DNA from: Eubacteriales bacterium
GTDB lineage: Bacteria; Bacillota; Clostridia; Lachnospirales; Lachnospiraceae
NCBI GenBank assembly: GCA_030524745.1
Contig: JAUNGC010000014.1
Coordinates: forward strand, 1 to 64,000
Direction: 5' to 3'
DNA: 64,000 nucleotides
Shown piece by piece: positions 42,495-52,076 of this stretch; within the stretch, counting starts at the first letter, position 1; each line of letters begins with the position of its first letter. The notes under the pieces were generated by a model. It worked only from the letters and a program-made list of their open reading frames with translations. It had not been told where the DNA came from and made no database searches. Both the position numbers and the translations under genes were made by a program.

Positions 42495-43682
42495 TTAACG
42501 CTGAAATAACATCTGTAAAAACTCATATGCGCACTGACGCCATACGTTCCAGTCATGTCCGCCTTCATACACCCGGCGGACCTGTCTGATGCGATAATCC
42601 TCACAAAGCTGGTCCTCTTCCATAAAAAAGCCAAAATAGGAATCCTGTTTTCCCATCGCTCTGAAAAAGAGGCGGTTCTCTTCATTGAATTTTTCCGGTT
42701 CCGCAAGCAGCAGTTTCAGGTGAGATGCGTCTACCTTTTCCACGCCGATAAAATTCCGCATAAAGCCGCTGAACAACCCGATCCATCCGAACAATTCCGG
42801 ATGCATAAGAGCAGTCATGGACGTCTGGATCGATCCCATGGACAACCCGGCCATAGCGCGGTGCTCCCGGTCCGATAAGACCCGGTATTTCTTTTCCACA
42901 AAGGGCAGCATATCCTGCAGCAAAAACGCCGGAAATTTCTCATGCGCCAGTTTTTCTTCTTCTCCCCCCGTTTGCCGGATCATGCCGTCAGCCATGACGA
43001 TGAGCATGGGAACAGCCCGGTTCCTTGCGAGCAGGTTATCCATGATGCGCCCGATTCTTCCCTGCCAGGTCCAGCCGGTCTCGTTTTCCCCGAAACCATG
43101 CTGCAGATAAAGAACCGGATAGGCTTCTTCCGAATCCTCATAGCCGGGCGGCGCATAAATCAGGCAGGTTTCCGTTTTCTGTGTCACTTCGGAATAAAAA
43201 TATTCATGCCGGATGCTGCCGTGAGGAACATTCCGGATTCTCAGCCAGGACGCCGCCGGACCGATTTCCAGATAATTACAGGGTCTGGAATACCCATAAC
43301 CGATCGGCAGAAAAGGACTCAATACCTCCACGCCGTCCACCAAAAGCGTCGCATAATAAAAGCCCGGCTCCAGCGGCAGCGTCAATTCCCATATATTCCT
43401 TTCCACTTCCAGAAAAATAAACTTTTCCTGCCCGACTTCCAATTCCACATTGCAGGCATTTTTCAAACAGAATTTCAGGAATGGAGTTTTGTTCTCCCGG
43501 TAAAACAGGCCCTGCTGCCGCAGCGTCGCCTGTTGCTCCTCCATGCCAAAATTCCTGGGCCGTGAAAAAGCCACCGCCTGATCGAAGGTTTCTTCTCCCG
43601 CTTCCGCCATGCCGTTTGCCTCTTCCCTGGATATTCTCATATTCTCTGCCGCTTTCAATGCCGATAGATTCAAATGAATCAT
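42495..43682 (-). CDS. Esterase family (enterochelin esterase/XynZ-like) protein
   Basis: A 395-aa alpha/beta hydrolase of the putative esterase family. An N-terminal Ig/CBM48-like beta domain (~60-170, FLKFCLKNACNVELEV) precedes the catalytic domain (~180-395): AYPVLYLQHGFGENETGW, nucleophile in MAGLSMGSIQT, and final His in VYEGGHDWNVWRQ. The architecture matches Fes and feruloyl/acetyl esterase-type enzymes; the substrate is not evident and no secretion signal is present. Its ATG overlaps the sigH stop (ATGA), so it is coupled to sigH. Confidence 0.82.
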   Translation of the reverse strand: MIHLNLSALKAAENMRISREEANGMAEAGEETFDQAVAFSRPRNFGMEEQQATLRQQGLFYRENKTPFLKFCLKNACNVELEVGQEKFIFLEVERNIWELTLPLEPGFYYATLLVDGVEVLSPFLPIGYGYSRPCNYLEIGPAASWLRIRNVPHGSIRHEYFYSEVTQKTETCLIYAPPGYEDSEEAYPVLYLQHGFGENETGWTWQGRIGRIMDNLLARNRAVPMLIVMADGMIRQTGGEEEKLAHEKFPAFLLQDMLPFVEKKYRVLSDREHRAMAGLSMGSIQTSMTALMHPELFGWIGLFSGFMRNFIGVEKVDASHLKLLLAEPEKFNEENRLFFRAMGKQDSYFGFFMEEDQLCEDYRIRQVRRVYEGGHDWNVWRQCAYEFLQMLFQR

Positions 43683-44296
43683 GGTACCTCCAAATCCAGC
43701 GCCTTCCGCAGCTTTCCCTTGATCCGCTGCAGCGCGTTGTCCGTGCTTTTTTCATCCCGCCCCAGCACTTTTGCGATCTGGACGTATCCCATACCGGTCA
43801 TGTACAGATCCAGCACCTGCTTTTCAAAATTGCTGAGTTCCTTTTCAATCATTTTCTGCAGACGTTCCACATTTTCCCGGTCGATAAAAAGTTCCTCCGG
43901 GCTTTTTTCCCAGGCGTCAGGCAGTTCAAAAGCATGCTCTTTTTCATCACTGCCGCCGTTTTCCCCACCGCTTAAAGAAATATAACGGTTTAACGGCGCA
44001 TGCTTTTTCCTGGCCGACGCCTGCACCGCCGTATACATCTGTCTGGAAACGCACAAATCCGCAAATGTATAAAAGCTGGCATCCCTGCCCGCATCATAAT
44101 CCCGGACAGCTTTAAAAAGGCCAATCATGCCCTCCTGGATCAGATCCTCACCGTCCGCTCCCAGCAGATACATGGATTTGGCCTTACTGCGCACCAAGCC
44201 TTTATATTTTTCCATAATATAGTCCATGACGCGATCGTCCCCGTCCCGAAGGCAGAGGATCAGTTCTTCGTCACTGTACGCTTTGTAATCATTCAT
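43679..44296 (-). CDS. sigH: Sporulation sigma factor SigH
   Basis: RNA polymerase sigma-H, 205 aa, controlling entry into sporulation and transition state. Region 2 has DYIMEKYKGLVRSKAKSMYL and GADGEDLIQEGMIGLFKAVR; region 4 HTH is FEKQVLDLYMTGMGYVQIAK with GRDEKSTDNALQRIKGKLRK. The gene context rlmB-sigH, downstream of cysS and mrnC, is the same order as in many Firmicutes (cysS-mrnC-rlmB-yacP-sigH), here without yacP. Confidence 0.95.
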   Translation of the reverse strand: MNDYKAYSDEELILCLRDGDDRVMDYIMEKYKGLVRSKAKSMYLLGADGEDLIQEGMIGLFKAVRDYDAGRDASFYTFADLCVSRQMYTAVQASARKKHAPLNRYISLSGGENGGSDEKEHAFELPDAWEKSPEELFIDRENVERLQKMIEKELSNFEKQVLDLYMTGMGYVQIAKVLGRDEKSTDNALQRIKGKLRKALDLEVP

Positions 44297-44302
44297 CCGC
44301 GC

Positions 44303-45046
44303 TCATCCTTCCAGCCTTTGACGGACAATTTCATACGCAAGCACGCCGGCCGCCACCGACGCATTCAGAGAATCGATATCGCCCTTCATCGGGATGGAAG
44401 CGATCATATCGCACTTCTCCTTTACCAGACGTCCCACGCCTTCTCCCTCGTTTCCGATCACAAGGCCGACCGGTCCTTTCAGGTTCAGATCATACATTCT
44501 CGTTCCGCCCATGTCCGCGCATACAAACCAGATGCCTTCTTTTTTCAGACTTTCAATCGTCTTCGCCATATTGGTCACCCGCGCCACCGGCGTGAAATTC
44601 AAAGCGCCGGCAGAGGTCCTCGCCACTACCGCAGTCAGTCCTGCCGCCCGGTTTTTGGGAATGATGACGCCGTGCGCCCCCGCCAGGTTGGCCGTGCGGA
44701 TGATCGCCCCCAGATTGTGAGGGTCCTCAATGTTGTCCAGTAAAAACAAAAAGGGCGCCTCCCCTTTCTGCCTTGCCGCCTCCAGAATATCCTCCACTTC
44801 CGCATATTCATAAGCGGCCGCATACGCGATAACGCCCTGGTGTTTTCCGGTTTCCGAAAGCTGATCCAGACGTTCCTTCGTCACATATTTGACCGGCGTA
44901 TCCTGCTTTTTGGCTTCCCGCTTAATCGTCATGACGGGACCGTCCTGACATCCGTCCAGCAAAAACAGCTTATCGATGGGTCTGCCCGCGCGGTAAGCTT
45001 CTATTACGGCATTTCTGCCCTCAATCGTAAATTCCTCGTAACGCAT
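44303..45046 (-). CDS. rlmB: 23S rRNA Gm2251 methyltransferase RlmB
   Basis: SpoU-family 2'-O-ribose methyltransferase, 247 aa. It has an N-terminal substrate-binding domain (YEEFTIEGRNAVIEAYRAGR) and a C-terminal trefoil-knot domain: motif 1 DPHNLGAIIRTANLAG, motif 2 GLVIGNEGEGVGRLV and motif 3 ASIPMKGDIDSLNASVAAGV. Complete and of normal length. It follows mrnC by 66 nt and precedes sigH by 6 nt. Confidence 0.95.
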   Translation of the reverse strand: MRYEEFTIEGRNAVIEAYRAGRPIDKLFLLDGCQDGPVMTIKREAKKQDTPVKYVTKERLDQLSETGKHQGVIAYAAAYEYAEVEDILEAARQKGEAPFLFLLDNIEDPHNLGAIIRTANLAGAHGVIIPKNRAAGLTAVVARTSAGALNFTPVARVTNMAKTIESLKKEGIWFVCADMGGTRMYDLNLKGPVGLVIGNEGEGVGRLVKEKCDMIASIPMKGDIDSLNASVAAGVLAYEIVRQRLEG

Positions 45047-45112
45047 CTTTTTGTCCTCATTTTATGCCCGCAGGGCCCGTTCCCGCTGCCGTAGCGCTTT
45101 TGTCAGACCGCG

Positions 45113-45553
45113 CTACAGCTTTGTACCGGTCAGTTCAAAGCTTTGTTTTACCAGATACAACAGCCTGTCCACCCGGTCCGTCAGATACAAAAAACCATAC
45201 AGCGCTTCCAGCCCTGTAGCCTTGCGGTAATCTCCGACGGACGCGTTTTTCGCCGTCGTATGGGAATGGGCATTGCGCCCTCTCTTATAGACCGCAAGTT
45301 CCTCTTCGGTCAACTCAGGCAGCAGCGCGTCCGCATATGCCGCCTGCGCCGCCGCCTTTACCACTTCGCTTTTCCTCTTATGCAGCGTGTTCGGAGCCGT
45401 GTTGGCCCGTTCCACCACGATTGTCCTGACGATCAGGTCATAAATGCAGTCTCCCACAAAGGCCAGCGTCAGGGGCGAATAAGTCTTCAGATCCACACTT
45501 TTGCAGGCAAATTCCTCCCGGATTGCCGCCAGCAGCGTTAAGTTCTCTTCCAT
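45113..45553 (-). CDS. mrnC: Mini-ribonuclease 3
   Basis: A 146-aa RNase III catalytic domain without dsRBD, which processes 23S rRNA precursor in Firmicutes. The signature LTLAFVGDCIYDLIVRTIVV carries the catalytic Asp/Glu region, with KAAAQAAYADALLPELTEEE and GRNAHSHTTAKNASVGDYRK. It overlaps the end of cysS by 16 nt, so it is co-translated. Confidence 0.94.
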   Translation of the reverse strand: MEENLTLLAAIREEFACKSVDLKTYSPLTLAFVGDCIYDLIVRTIVVERANTAPNTLHKRKSEVVKAAAQAAYADALLPELTEEELAVYKRGRNAHSHTTAKNASVGDYRKATGLEALYGFLYLTDRVDRLLYLVKQSFELTGTKL

Positions 45554-46947
45554 TTCACTCCCTCGCGGGTATCTTCCAGCACGATCCCTTTTTTCAGCAG
45601 TTCATTGCGGATTTCGTCCGCGCGGGCAAAGTTCTTCGCCTTTCTCGCCGCCTGCCGTTCCGCAATCAGCGCCTCTATATCGGAATCCAGAAGTTCCTCT
45701 TTGGTCTCCACAATCAGACCGCAAATGCCGCACAGCGTCTCAACCTTCTCCAAAAGCGCCTGCAAAAACGCCTTGCTGCTGTCCGCGTTTGTATTGGTGT
45801 TGACAAATTTCACCAGTTCAAAAATCACGGACAGCGCGTCCGCCGTGTTGAAATCATCGTCCATGGCTTCATCGAATCTCTCCGTAAAGCCTTCCGCTTC
45901 CGCAAGCAGCGCCGTCTCCGTCTCGCTTAAAGCGCCTTCTTTTGCATTCTGCAAAAGGAACTTCACATTGGAAACCGCCGTACGGATGCGTTCCAGACCG
46001 TTTTTCGCCGCTTCCATCAGATCCGCGCTGAAGTTTAACTGGCTTCTGTAATGGGCGGACAGCATAAAGAAACGCAGCACCATAGGATCATATTTTTCCA
46101 GAATATCCCTGACCGTAAAAAAGTTGCCGGCGGACTTGCTCATTTTCTTATTGTCAATGTTCAAAAATGCGTTGTGCATCCAATAACGGGCAAAAGTTTT
46201 TCCGTTGGCAGCCTCCGACTGGGCGATCTCATTTTCATGATGAGGGAACACAAGATCCTCTCCGCCTGCATGAATGTCAATCTCCTCACCCAGATATTTC
46301 TTACTCATGACGGAGCACTCAATATGCCAGCCCGGCCGTCCGTTACACCAGGGGGATTCCCAGTAAGGTTCTCCTTCCTTTTTCGGCTTCCACAGCACGA
46401 AATCCAGCGGATCTTCCTTCTGGTCCTCGCCGGAAACGAGCAGAGAGCGCTTGCCCCCTTCCAGTTCATCCAGATTCTTGTGGGACAGCTTGCCGTATTC
46501 CTTAAAACTTCTTGTGCGGAAATATACGGTTCCGTCCTCCGCCACATAAGCATGGCCTTTGTCGATCAGCGTCTGAATCATTTCCTCCATGCCGCAGATT
46601 TCCTGGGTTGCAAGGGGATGCGTGGTCGCGGGCTTCACGTTTAAGGATTCCATATCCTTCTTGCACTCCGCAATATAACGTTCGGAAACCACGCTGGCCT
46701 CCACGCCCTCTTCGATCGCCTTTTTAATAATCTTATCGTCAACATCCGTGAAATTGCTGACATAATTCACTTCATAGCCTTTATGCTCCATATAACGGCG
46801 TACCGTATCGAACACGATCATCGGACGCGCATTGCCGATATGGATCAGATTGTATACGGTAGGCCCGCAGACATACATGCGCACTTTCCCCGGCTCAATG
46901 GGCACAAATTCTTCCTTTTTCTTGTTCAAGGTGTTATAAATTTTCAT
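45538..46947 (-). CDS. cysS: Cysteinyl-tRNA synthetase
   Basis: Class I synthetase, 469 aa. HIGH-type motif [15 protein letters not shown] near residue 30, zinc ligands Cys (VCGPTVYN), Cys-His ([27 protein letters not shown]) and KMSKS ([13 protein letters not shown]) are intact. GAGAGG before the ATG sets the start; the longer frame upstream is rejected. It follows cysE in a unit headed by a cysteine T-box, so both respond to uncharged tRNA-Cys. Confidence 0.96.
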   Translation of the reverse strand: MKIYNTLNKKKEEFVPIEPGKVRMYVCGPTVYNLIHIGNARPMIVFDTVRRYMEHKGYEVNYVSNFTDVDDKIIKKAIEEGVEASVVSERYIAECKKDMESLNVKPATTHPLATQEICGMEEMIQTLIDKGHAYVAEDGTVYFRTRSFKEYGKLSHKNLDELEGGKRSLLVSGEDQKEDPLDFVLWKPKKEGEPYWESPWCNGRPGWHIECSVMSKKYLGEEIDIHAGGEDLVFPHHENEIAQSEAANGKTFARYWMHNAFLNIDNKKMSKSAGNFFTVRDILEKYDPMVLRFFMLSAHYRSQLNFSADLMEAAKNGLERIRTAVSNVKFLLQNAKEGALSETETALLAEAEGFTERFDEAMDDDFNTADALSVIFELVKFVNTNTNADSSKAFLQALLEKVETLCGICGLIVETKEELLDSDIEALIAERQAARKAKNFARADEIRNELLKKGIVLEDTREGVKWKRT

Positions 46948-47019
46948 GAGTCCTCTCGCTTTCTTCCGCATTCGCGGCATTTTTCCGTCATTATTTTCTT
47001 CCGCATCTGCGGCGCTTTA

Positions 47020-47712
47020 TTATATTTCTTTTTCTTCTGAAACTGCGGCGCTTTTGCGCAACTGCTTCATTTCCGCTTCCAGTTCCAGCACCCTGTTGAT
47101 CAGTTCGCTGTTGGCTTTCTGCAGATTGACGATGTCCTCCCTGACCGGATCGGGCAGATGCACCTGATCCATCGTCTCCCTGGGCAGCGGCTGATTGTCC
47201 CGGCGCACCACGCGTCCCGGCACGCCCACGACCGTGGAATTGGGCGGCACGGGCGACAGCACCACGCTTCCCGCTCCGATCTTGGAATTTTCTCCGATCG
47301 TAAAAGATCCCAGTACCTTGGCGCCGGCGCTGATCATCACATTATCTTTGATCGTCGGATGACGCTTGCCCTGTTCCTTGCCGGTACCTCCCAGCGTCAC
47401 GCCCTGATAAAGCGTGACATTGTTTCCGATCACCGCCGTTTCCCCGATGATGACGCCGTTTCCGTGATCGATGAAAAAACCGCTCCCGATTTTGGCGCCG
47501 GGATGAATCTCGATTCCGGTCTTACGCACGCCTCTCTGGGAAATCCAGCGCGCCAGAAAATAATGCCCTGACAAATACAGTTTGTGCGCAATGCGATAAT
47601 GCAGCATCACCTTAAAACTCGGATACAAAAAAACTTCCATGGAAGAATGAATTGCCGGATCCCTCTCCCGGATGATCCGAATTTCTTCCTTCACATTTTT
47701 GATCAATCCCAT
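47020..47712 (-). CDS. cysE: Serine O-acetyltransferase
   Basis: First step of cysteine synthesis from serine, 230 aa. The N-terminal helical domain (KEEIRIIRERDPAIHSSMEV) leads to the left-handed beta-helix of hexapeptide repeats (GIEIHPGAKIGSGFFIDHGN, GVIIGETAVIGNNVTLYQGV, TLGGTGKEQGKRHPTIKDNV). The catalytic His lies in FIDHGNG. A C-terminal coiled coil (LQKANSELINRVLELEAEMK) is present. It is the first gene behind the T-box. Confidence 0.95.
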   Translation of the reverse strand: MGLIKNVKEEIRIIRERDPAIHSSMEVFLYPSFKVMLHYRIAHKLYLSGHYFLARWISQRGVRKTGIEIHPGAKIGSGFFIDHGNGVIIGETAVIGNNVTLYQGVTLGGTGKEQGKRHPTIKDNVMISAGAKVLGSFTIGENSKIGAGSVVLSPVPPNSTVVGVPGRVVRRDNQPLPRETMDQVHLPDPVREDIVNLQKANSELINRVLELEAEMKQLRKSAAVSEEKEI

Positions 47713-47784
47713 ATCCAGACCCCCGTTATACACAGACAGCCGCCTGCATCAATAACATCCGCTCAAATCACAAAATAAATAACA

Positions 47785-48088
47785 AAAGAACCGAAGACCT
47801 GCCCCTTTCTCAGAGACGAAATAATCCGCGGTTCCACTCTTCTTCAGAATCCTGCCGCCATCTGTTTCGGGGCGGCTCCCGTTCTGCCCTCATGCGCGTA
47901 ACGTGCGCTCTTTACGTACCCGGCTCAATCCGCCTGCGGCGCTTCGCCGGATCAGCTCCCGGATGCACTTTCTGCCACACAGCACATGGGACGCTCTCAG
48001 CCGGCGGCCTCCCTCTCTGTTGCGGCAATCGCCGCCTTTGATGCTGACGTATGCATACTCTTTCCGTTCACAGCTTTTTTCCTATTAA
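47785..48088 (-). promoter_or_regulatory. Cysteine T-box leader
   Basis: The T-box sequence is seen on the minus strand as GAGTGGAACCGCGG (complement of about 47827-47842), in an antiterminator that competes with a terminator stem GAACCG ... CGGTTC ending in TTTTGTT near 47785. A long stem I region lies upstream. The likely specifier is TGC (minus-strand, 47967-47965) in GAAAGTGCATCC, followed by a purine, which codes for cysteine and agrees with the cysE-cysS operon. Uncharged tRNA-Cys would allow read-through. Confidence 0.85.
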
Positions 48089-48090
48089 TC

Positions 48091-48119
48091 AGAATAAAAA
48101 ATTTTTACCGTTTTGTCAA
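48091..48119 (-). promoter_or_regulatory. Promoter of the T-box operon
   Basis: Minus-strand TTGACA (48114-48119), 17 bp, TATTCT (48091-48096), just upstream of stem I of the leader. Confidence 0.75.
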
Positions 48120-48129
48120 CCGCTTTGCT

Positions 48130-48189
48130 CAATTTCACCGGCTCCTGGCGCTACACAATTTCACCGGCGACTGGCGTTACACAATTTCA
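48130..48189. repeat. 26-bp tandem repeat at gene end
   Basis: Two copies of a 26-bp unit (48130-48155 and 48156-48181; CAATTTCACCGGC then CTGGCG and TACA) plus a partial third copy (CAATTTCA). The second copy contains the stop codon of the GNAT gene, so the duplication occurred at its 3' end. Confidence 0.75.
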
Positions 48190-49205
48190 TTGATCCACAC
48201 CGGCGCGAGGAAACGAATTTTGGAAAAGACTTCTCCCTGCGGTTTTCGGTAACCAAACACGATTGCGGTCAGTTCTGCAATGCCGGTCTGTAAGTCGGCT
48301 TTCCGCACTTCCCTGCATTCCGTGATCTGCGCGCCGTCCTTTTTGACCCGGCACAAAAAGCGGCCGTTGTTTTCCCCGATCAGAGAATCTGTAACCTCGA
48401 GGACAAATTCTGTCTCTTCTTCGCTTCGCAGCAGGGAAAGCATGCTTTTCAGATTCACAATGCGCGCCATGATGACAGGCTCCGTCTCTTTTCCGCGCGT
48501 TACAAACGCAGCTTCGGCCTCCCGCCCCGCCAGCACTTCCGTAATTTCCGGACTGCCGCCCTCGTTGGTATACATGCACAGCCCTTCCAGATCGCCGCCA
48601 TCCCCGGCATATCCTAAAATACAGCCTTCCTGAGCCTCAAGTTCTTTTATCTGTTCTTTATAATATGCCCGGTCCCGCCAAACGTACACGCTCTTTTCCT
48701 TTTTTAAAAAGCCCTGTGCAAAATCCGCCATCCGGTCTGCGTCCCGCTCCGTCAGAACCTGCAGCTTTTCCCGGCGTAAGCTTTCCGCCTCCCAAACCGG
48801 TTTTTCATAAATATAGGTAAAATCAAAAGGCGCATAAATGTCGGGGGAGGCGGGCATCAGAAAAACAAAAGGCATCTGTTCCTGATATAACATCCGAAAC
48901 GCCTCTTTTAATAAGGAAGCCATATATCCTCTGTGCCGGTATTTTTCCTTCGTGGCGACTCCTACAAGATAAACGGAATCCGCCCGGTTTTCTCCAACCG
49001 CCATATGCTCCGGCGTCAGATAGAGCATGGCGCGGATTCCGTCCTCTCCTTCCAGCACAAGTCCCCTGTTTTTCTCCGCTTTATGAGAAAAATAGTAATC
49101 CGTAAAACGTTTGGCGTCTTCCCAAAACACTTCCCGCCAAAGCGGCTCCGCTTCCAGACAGGCTTTGTTTTCCAGCAGGCGAATCCGGCGCAGTTCTTCG
49201 CTCAT
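48177..49205 (-). CDS. GNAT-family N-acetyltransferase (Eis-like)
   Basis: A 342-aa acetyltransferase. The acetyl-CoA fold occupies the first ~150 residues with [20 protein letters not shown] (motif A, R/Q-x-x-G-x-G/A variant HRGYMA) and [21 protein letters not shown] second diverged GNAT-like region and a C-terminal SCP2-like part ([20 protein letters not shown]) follow, which is the Eis architecture. Substrate unknown. Its ATG overlaps the ispF stop. Confidence 0.82.
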   Translation of the reverse strand: MSEELRRIRLLENKACLEAEPLWREVFWEDAKRFTDYYFSHKAEKNRGLVLEGEDGIRAMLYLTPEHMAVGENRADSVYLVGVATKEKYRHRGYMASLLKEAFRMLYQEQMPFVFLMPASPDIYAPFDFTYIYEKPVWEAESLRREKLQVLTERDADRMADFAQGFLKKEKSVYVWRDRAYYKEQIKELEAQEGCILGYAGDGGDLEGLCMYTNEGGSPEITEVLAGREAEAAFVTRGKETEPVIMARIVNLKSMLSLLRSEEETEFVLEVTDSLIGENNGRFLCRVKKDGAQITECREVRKADLQTGIAELTAIVFGYRKPQGEVFSKIRFLAPVWINEIV

Positions 49206-49741
49206 GCCTTCACACAGCCGCTGCAGCCCGCGCAGCCGGCCTGTGTCACATCCCTGTCATAAAGTTCCATCGGACTTGTCAAAAGGCAGATCGCCTGTGA
49301 AGAAATTCCCTCCTTGCTTCCGGTAAAGCCGAGTCCTTCCTCCGTGGTCGCCTTTACGTTGACCTGGGAAATGTCGATTTTCAACGCGTCCGCGATATTC
49401 TGACGCATGGCGTCAATGTGAGGACGCATTTTGGGCGCCTGCGCAATGATCGTCGCGTCGATGTTTTCCACCAGGAAGCAATGCTCTTCCAGAAGTTTCC
49501 CCACATGCTTGAGTAACTCCATGCTGCTGATTCCCTTATAGGCCGGATCGGTGTCCGGAAAGTGTTTGCCGATGTCGCCCAGCGCCGCCGCGCCCAACAG
49601 CGCGTCCATAATGGCATGCAGCAGCACATCCGCATCCGAATGCCCCAGCAGTCCTTTCTCATAAGGAATCTCCACGCCTCCCATAATCAGCTTCCTGTCT
49701 TCCGCCAGTCTATGCACATCATATCCCATACCGATTCTCAT
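49202..49741 (-). CDS. ispF: 2-C-methyl-D-erythritol 2,4-cyclodiphosphate synthase
   Basis: MEP-pathway isoprenoid enzyme, 179 aa. Metal-binding [10 protein letters not shown] at the N-terminus, the [20 protein letters not shown] segment, and [17 protein letters not shown] near the end are intact. A short extra C-terminal tail with [10 protein letters not shown] (three cysteines) goes beyond the usual ~157 residues. Stop overlaps the next start by 4 nt. Confidence 0.95.
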   Translation of the reverse strand: MRIGMGYDVHRLAEDRKLIMGGVEIPYEKGLLGHSDADVLLHAIMDALLGAAALGDIGKHFPDTDPAYKGISSMELLKHVGKLLEEHCFLVENIDATIIAQAPKMRPHIDAMRQNIADALKIDISQVNVKATTEEGLGFTGSKEGISSQAICLLTSPMELYDRDVTQAGCAGCSGCVKA

Positions 49742-49827
49742 AATCTATCCCTGCTTTCTGAAAAAAATAAGGTATACTGCAGCTACAACATCCACAGTAT
49801 ACCATATTTTACTTATTTGATACAACC

Positions 49828-50535
49828 TCAATCCGGATCCAGCATGCGGTACCCCACGCCCACTTCCGTAAAGATATACCTGGGCTGGGCCGGGTTCTTC
49901 TCCAGCTTTCGCCGGATATTCGCCATGTTCACCCGCAGAATCCGGTTATTGTTTTCCATATTCGGCCCCCAGATTTCCTTAATCAAAAAATCATAGGTCA
50001 GCACCTTCCCCGCATATTTTCCCAAAAGCCCCACCAGTTTAAATTCGTTCTGCGTCAGGTTCGCATCATTGCCGTCCACATAGACCCGGTGCTTATCATA
50101 ATCGATGACCAGTCCACCCGCCTGAAACGTTCCGGTAAGCCCGCCGTCCGGCGCAGGATAGGAGGTTCTGGAATGCCGGATCGCAGTCCTGATCCGCGCC
50201 AGCAGTTCCGATGTGCCAAAAGGCTTTGTAATATAATCATCCGCGCCCAGATCCAGCGCTTCCACCTTATCCTTTTCATGGGTTCTGGCGGAAACCACAA
50301 TGACCGGCATGCCCGACCACTCCCTGACCTGCTTTAAAATCCGGATGCCGTCCATATCCGGCAGGCCGAGGTCCAAAATGACCAGATCCGGGCAGCGGGA
50401 GGTGATAATGCTGTACGCCTCCGTTCCCGTGCTTGCGATCATCACATCATAATTGTTCGCCTCCAGAATGGCGCGGATAAAATTCCGGATGCTTTTATCG
50501 TCTTCCACGATCAACACTCTGTCTTTGATTTCCAT
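49828..50535 (-). CDS. kdpE: Response regulator, KdpE-like
   Basis: OmpR-family regulator, 235 aa. The receiver domain has acidic pair VEDDKS, phospho-Asp in LVILDLGLPDMDG, Thr/Ser VVSARTH and Lys in ITKPFG. The DNA-binding winged helix follows (LTQNEFKLVGLLGKYAGKVL, NNRILRVNMANIRRKLEKNP). Sequence resembles KdpE, which activates high-affinity K+ uptake. GGAAGG precedes the ATG. It lies one base downstream of the sensor gene. Confidence 0.9.
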   Translation of the reverse strand: MEIKDRVLIVEDDKSIRNFIRAILEANNYDVMIASTGTEAYSIITSRCPDLVILDLGLPDMDGIRILKQVREWSGMPVIVVSARTHEKDKVEALDLGADDYITKPFGTSELLARIRTAIRHSRTSYPAPDGGLTGTFQAGGLVIDYDKHRVYVDGNDANLTQNEFKLVGLLGKYAGKVLTYDFLIKEIWGPNMENNNRILRVNMANIRRKLEKNPAQPRYIFTEVGVGYRMLDPD

Positions 50536-50536
50536 T

Positions 50537-51604
50537 CTATTCTTCCCCTTCCTTCGGGAGCCAGAATTCCACCTTCGCACCCTGCGGTTCCAGATTCTGC
50601 GCCTTCATGTTTCCTTTATGGGCTTTTACGATGCTCATGCAGACGGAGAGACCGATTCCCATATTCCGCTTGGAATCATACTCTTCTCCCTCTCTGGACT
50701 GCAGGCTCGCCTCAAACATGACCGGCAGCACGCTCTCTTTGATTCCCTGCCCGTCGTCCTCCACAGAAAAAGTAACCCTGCCTTCCGTCTGCGTCACAAC
50801 AATCCGGATCAGCTTCGTCGTTTTCCCGTGCAGAACGGAATTTTCCATCAGATTCACAAGCACCTGCTCGATCAGCACGCCGTCCATTGCGACCAGCAGT
50901 ACGTCCGGCGGCATTTCCACTTCCACCTCAACCTGCGGAAAGCGCTTTTTAAACTTCATAACCGCCCCGCCGATCACTTCTTCCACCACTTCCTCACAGG
51001 TTGTAATCCGCGTGCTGTCGCCGTTGATGCGCGTGACGGAAAGCAGATTTTCCACAACCCGGATCAGCCACTGCGCTTCATCCACAATATCCCTTGTCAG
51101 TTCCAGCTTTTCCTGCTTCGCCAGAACGTCATAATTTTCCAGAATGGCGGTGGCGGACCCCAGAATAGAAGTCAGCGGCGTGCGGATATCATGGGAAACG
51201 GCCCGCAGCAGATTGCCGCGCATTTTCTCTTTTTCCACCTCAAGCCGCACCTGCTCCTGCTGTTTGATCTGCGTGGTCAGCGTGCTGACGATGGCCGCCA
51301 CCGCCAGCATCGCCAGAAATGTCAGCGGATATCCGGTGATGGTAAAATTCAGCGCGAAGTACGGATATGTGAACACAAAATTCACGCCTACCACCGCAAT
51401 CATGGAGGAAACAATCCCATACAGATATCCGTCCGTATAGCGGGAGATGAACACTACCGCCAGCACAAACAGAAGCGGCACATGGGTATCCGTGGTGGCG
51501 AAGTTCTGCAGAAAAAAGCAAAAGGCAGTGGCAATTCCCAGAATCCCCACCGTAACCGCGCAGTTTTGAAAAATCTTTCTTTTCCTCACCGAATTCATCC
51601 GCAT
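50537..51604 (-). CDS. kdpD: Sensor histidine kinase, KdpD C-terminal type
   Basis: A 355-aa sensor with a DUF4118 membrane domain of four helices (~10-105: FFLQNFATTDTHVPLLFVLA, FISRYTDGYLYGIVSSMIAV), then HisKA with phospho-His in AVSHDIRTPLTSILGSA. ATPase boxes: N in LVNLMENSVLHG, G1 VEDDGQGI, G2 NMGIGLSVC. The large N-terminal KdpD/USP domain of full-length KdpD (~900 aa) is absent, a short form common in this group of bacteria. It overlaps the end of the preceding gene by 10 nt. The kdpFABC genes are not in the window. Confidence 0.88.
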   Translation of the reverse strand: MRMNSVRKRKIFQNCAVTVGILGIATAFCFFLQNFATTDTHVPLLFVLAVVFISRYTDGYLYGIVSSMIAVVGVNFVFTYPYFALNFTITGYPLTFLAMLAVAAIVSTLTTQIKQQEQVRLEVEKEKMRGNLLRAVSHDIRTPLTSILGSATAILENYDVLAKQEKLELTRDIVDEAQWLIRVVENLLSVTRINGDSTRITTCEEVVEEVIGGAVMKFKKRFPQVEVEVEMPPDVLLVAMDGVLIEQVLVNLMENSVLHGKTTKLIRIVVTQTEGRVTFSVEDDGQGIKESVLPVMFEASLQSREGEEYDSKRNMGIGLSVCMSIVKAHKGNMKAQNLEPQGAKVEFWLPKEGEE

Positions 51605-51942
51605 ACATCCATTCTCCGCTTTTCCTTTTTCGTCTCAATCACATGCCTGACCGCCGCCACCGGATGGTGAAATATCATCCTCGGCCCGGAGAAGCGCATC
51701 ACTACGCGGATTTTTTCCCGCATATCGGGCTTATAACAGTGCACCTTACAATTCGAGCAAAAAGTTTTTGTCTCCATGAACGGACATTTATCGCTGCGCA
51801 TTCTGGCATACTGATCCAGTTCGGCGCATTCCGGACACAATGTTTCTTTGGTATGATGCTGTTTTCTGCAATATAAAGCGATCATTTCGGAAACCATCTT
51901 CTTTTCCCGGTTCCGCTTGCTTTCCGTGTTTTTCATCTGCAT
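51595..51942 (-). CDS. Nitrous oxide-stimulated promoter family protein
   Basis: A 115-aa small Cys-rich protein of the YgbA_NO family. Conserved features: MIALYCRKQHHTKETLCPEC, YARMRSDKCPFMETKTFCSN, CKVHCYKPDMREKIRVVMRF and SGPRMIFHHPVAAVRHVIE. The four-Cys pattern suggests a metal or Fe-S site; a link with nitrosative stress is known only by the family name. It overlaps the sensor kinase start, so the three genes may be one unit. Confidence 0.85.
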   Translation of the reverse strand: MQMKNTESKRNREKKMVSEMIALYCRKQHHTKETLCPECAELDQYARMRSDKCPFMETKTFCSNCKVHCYKPDMREKIRVVMRFSGPRMIFHHPVAAVRHVIETKKEKRRMDVCG

Positions 51943-52025
51943 AGTTCCTCATATCATAAACTTTGGATCTCCTTTCATTTTAACAATCGTATGCGTAAAG
52001 TCAAGATACAGGAAATTCCGGCCTA

Positions 52026-52052
52026 CAAAAAAAGAGCCGTCACCGACTCTCT
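52026..52052 (-). terminator. Terminator of the small membrane protein gene
   Basis: On the minus strand AGAGTCGGTGACGGCTCT followed by TTTTTTT, 25 nt after the stop of the 48-aa gene. Confidence 0.75.
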
Positions 52053-52076
52053 TTTGCCGCGTTTCCTTCAAACTCT

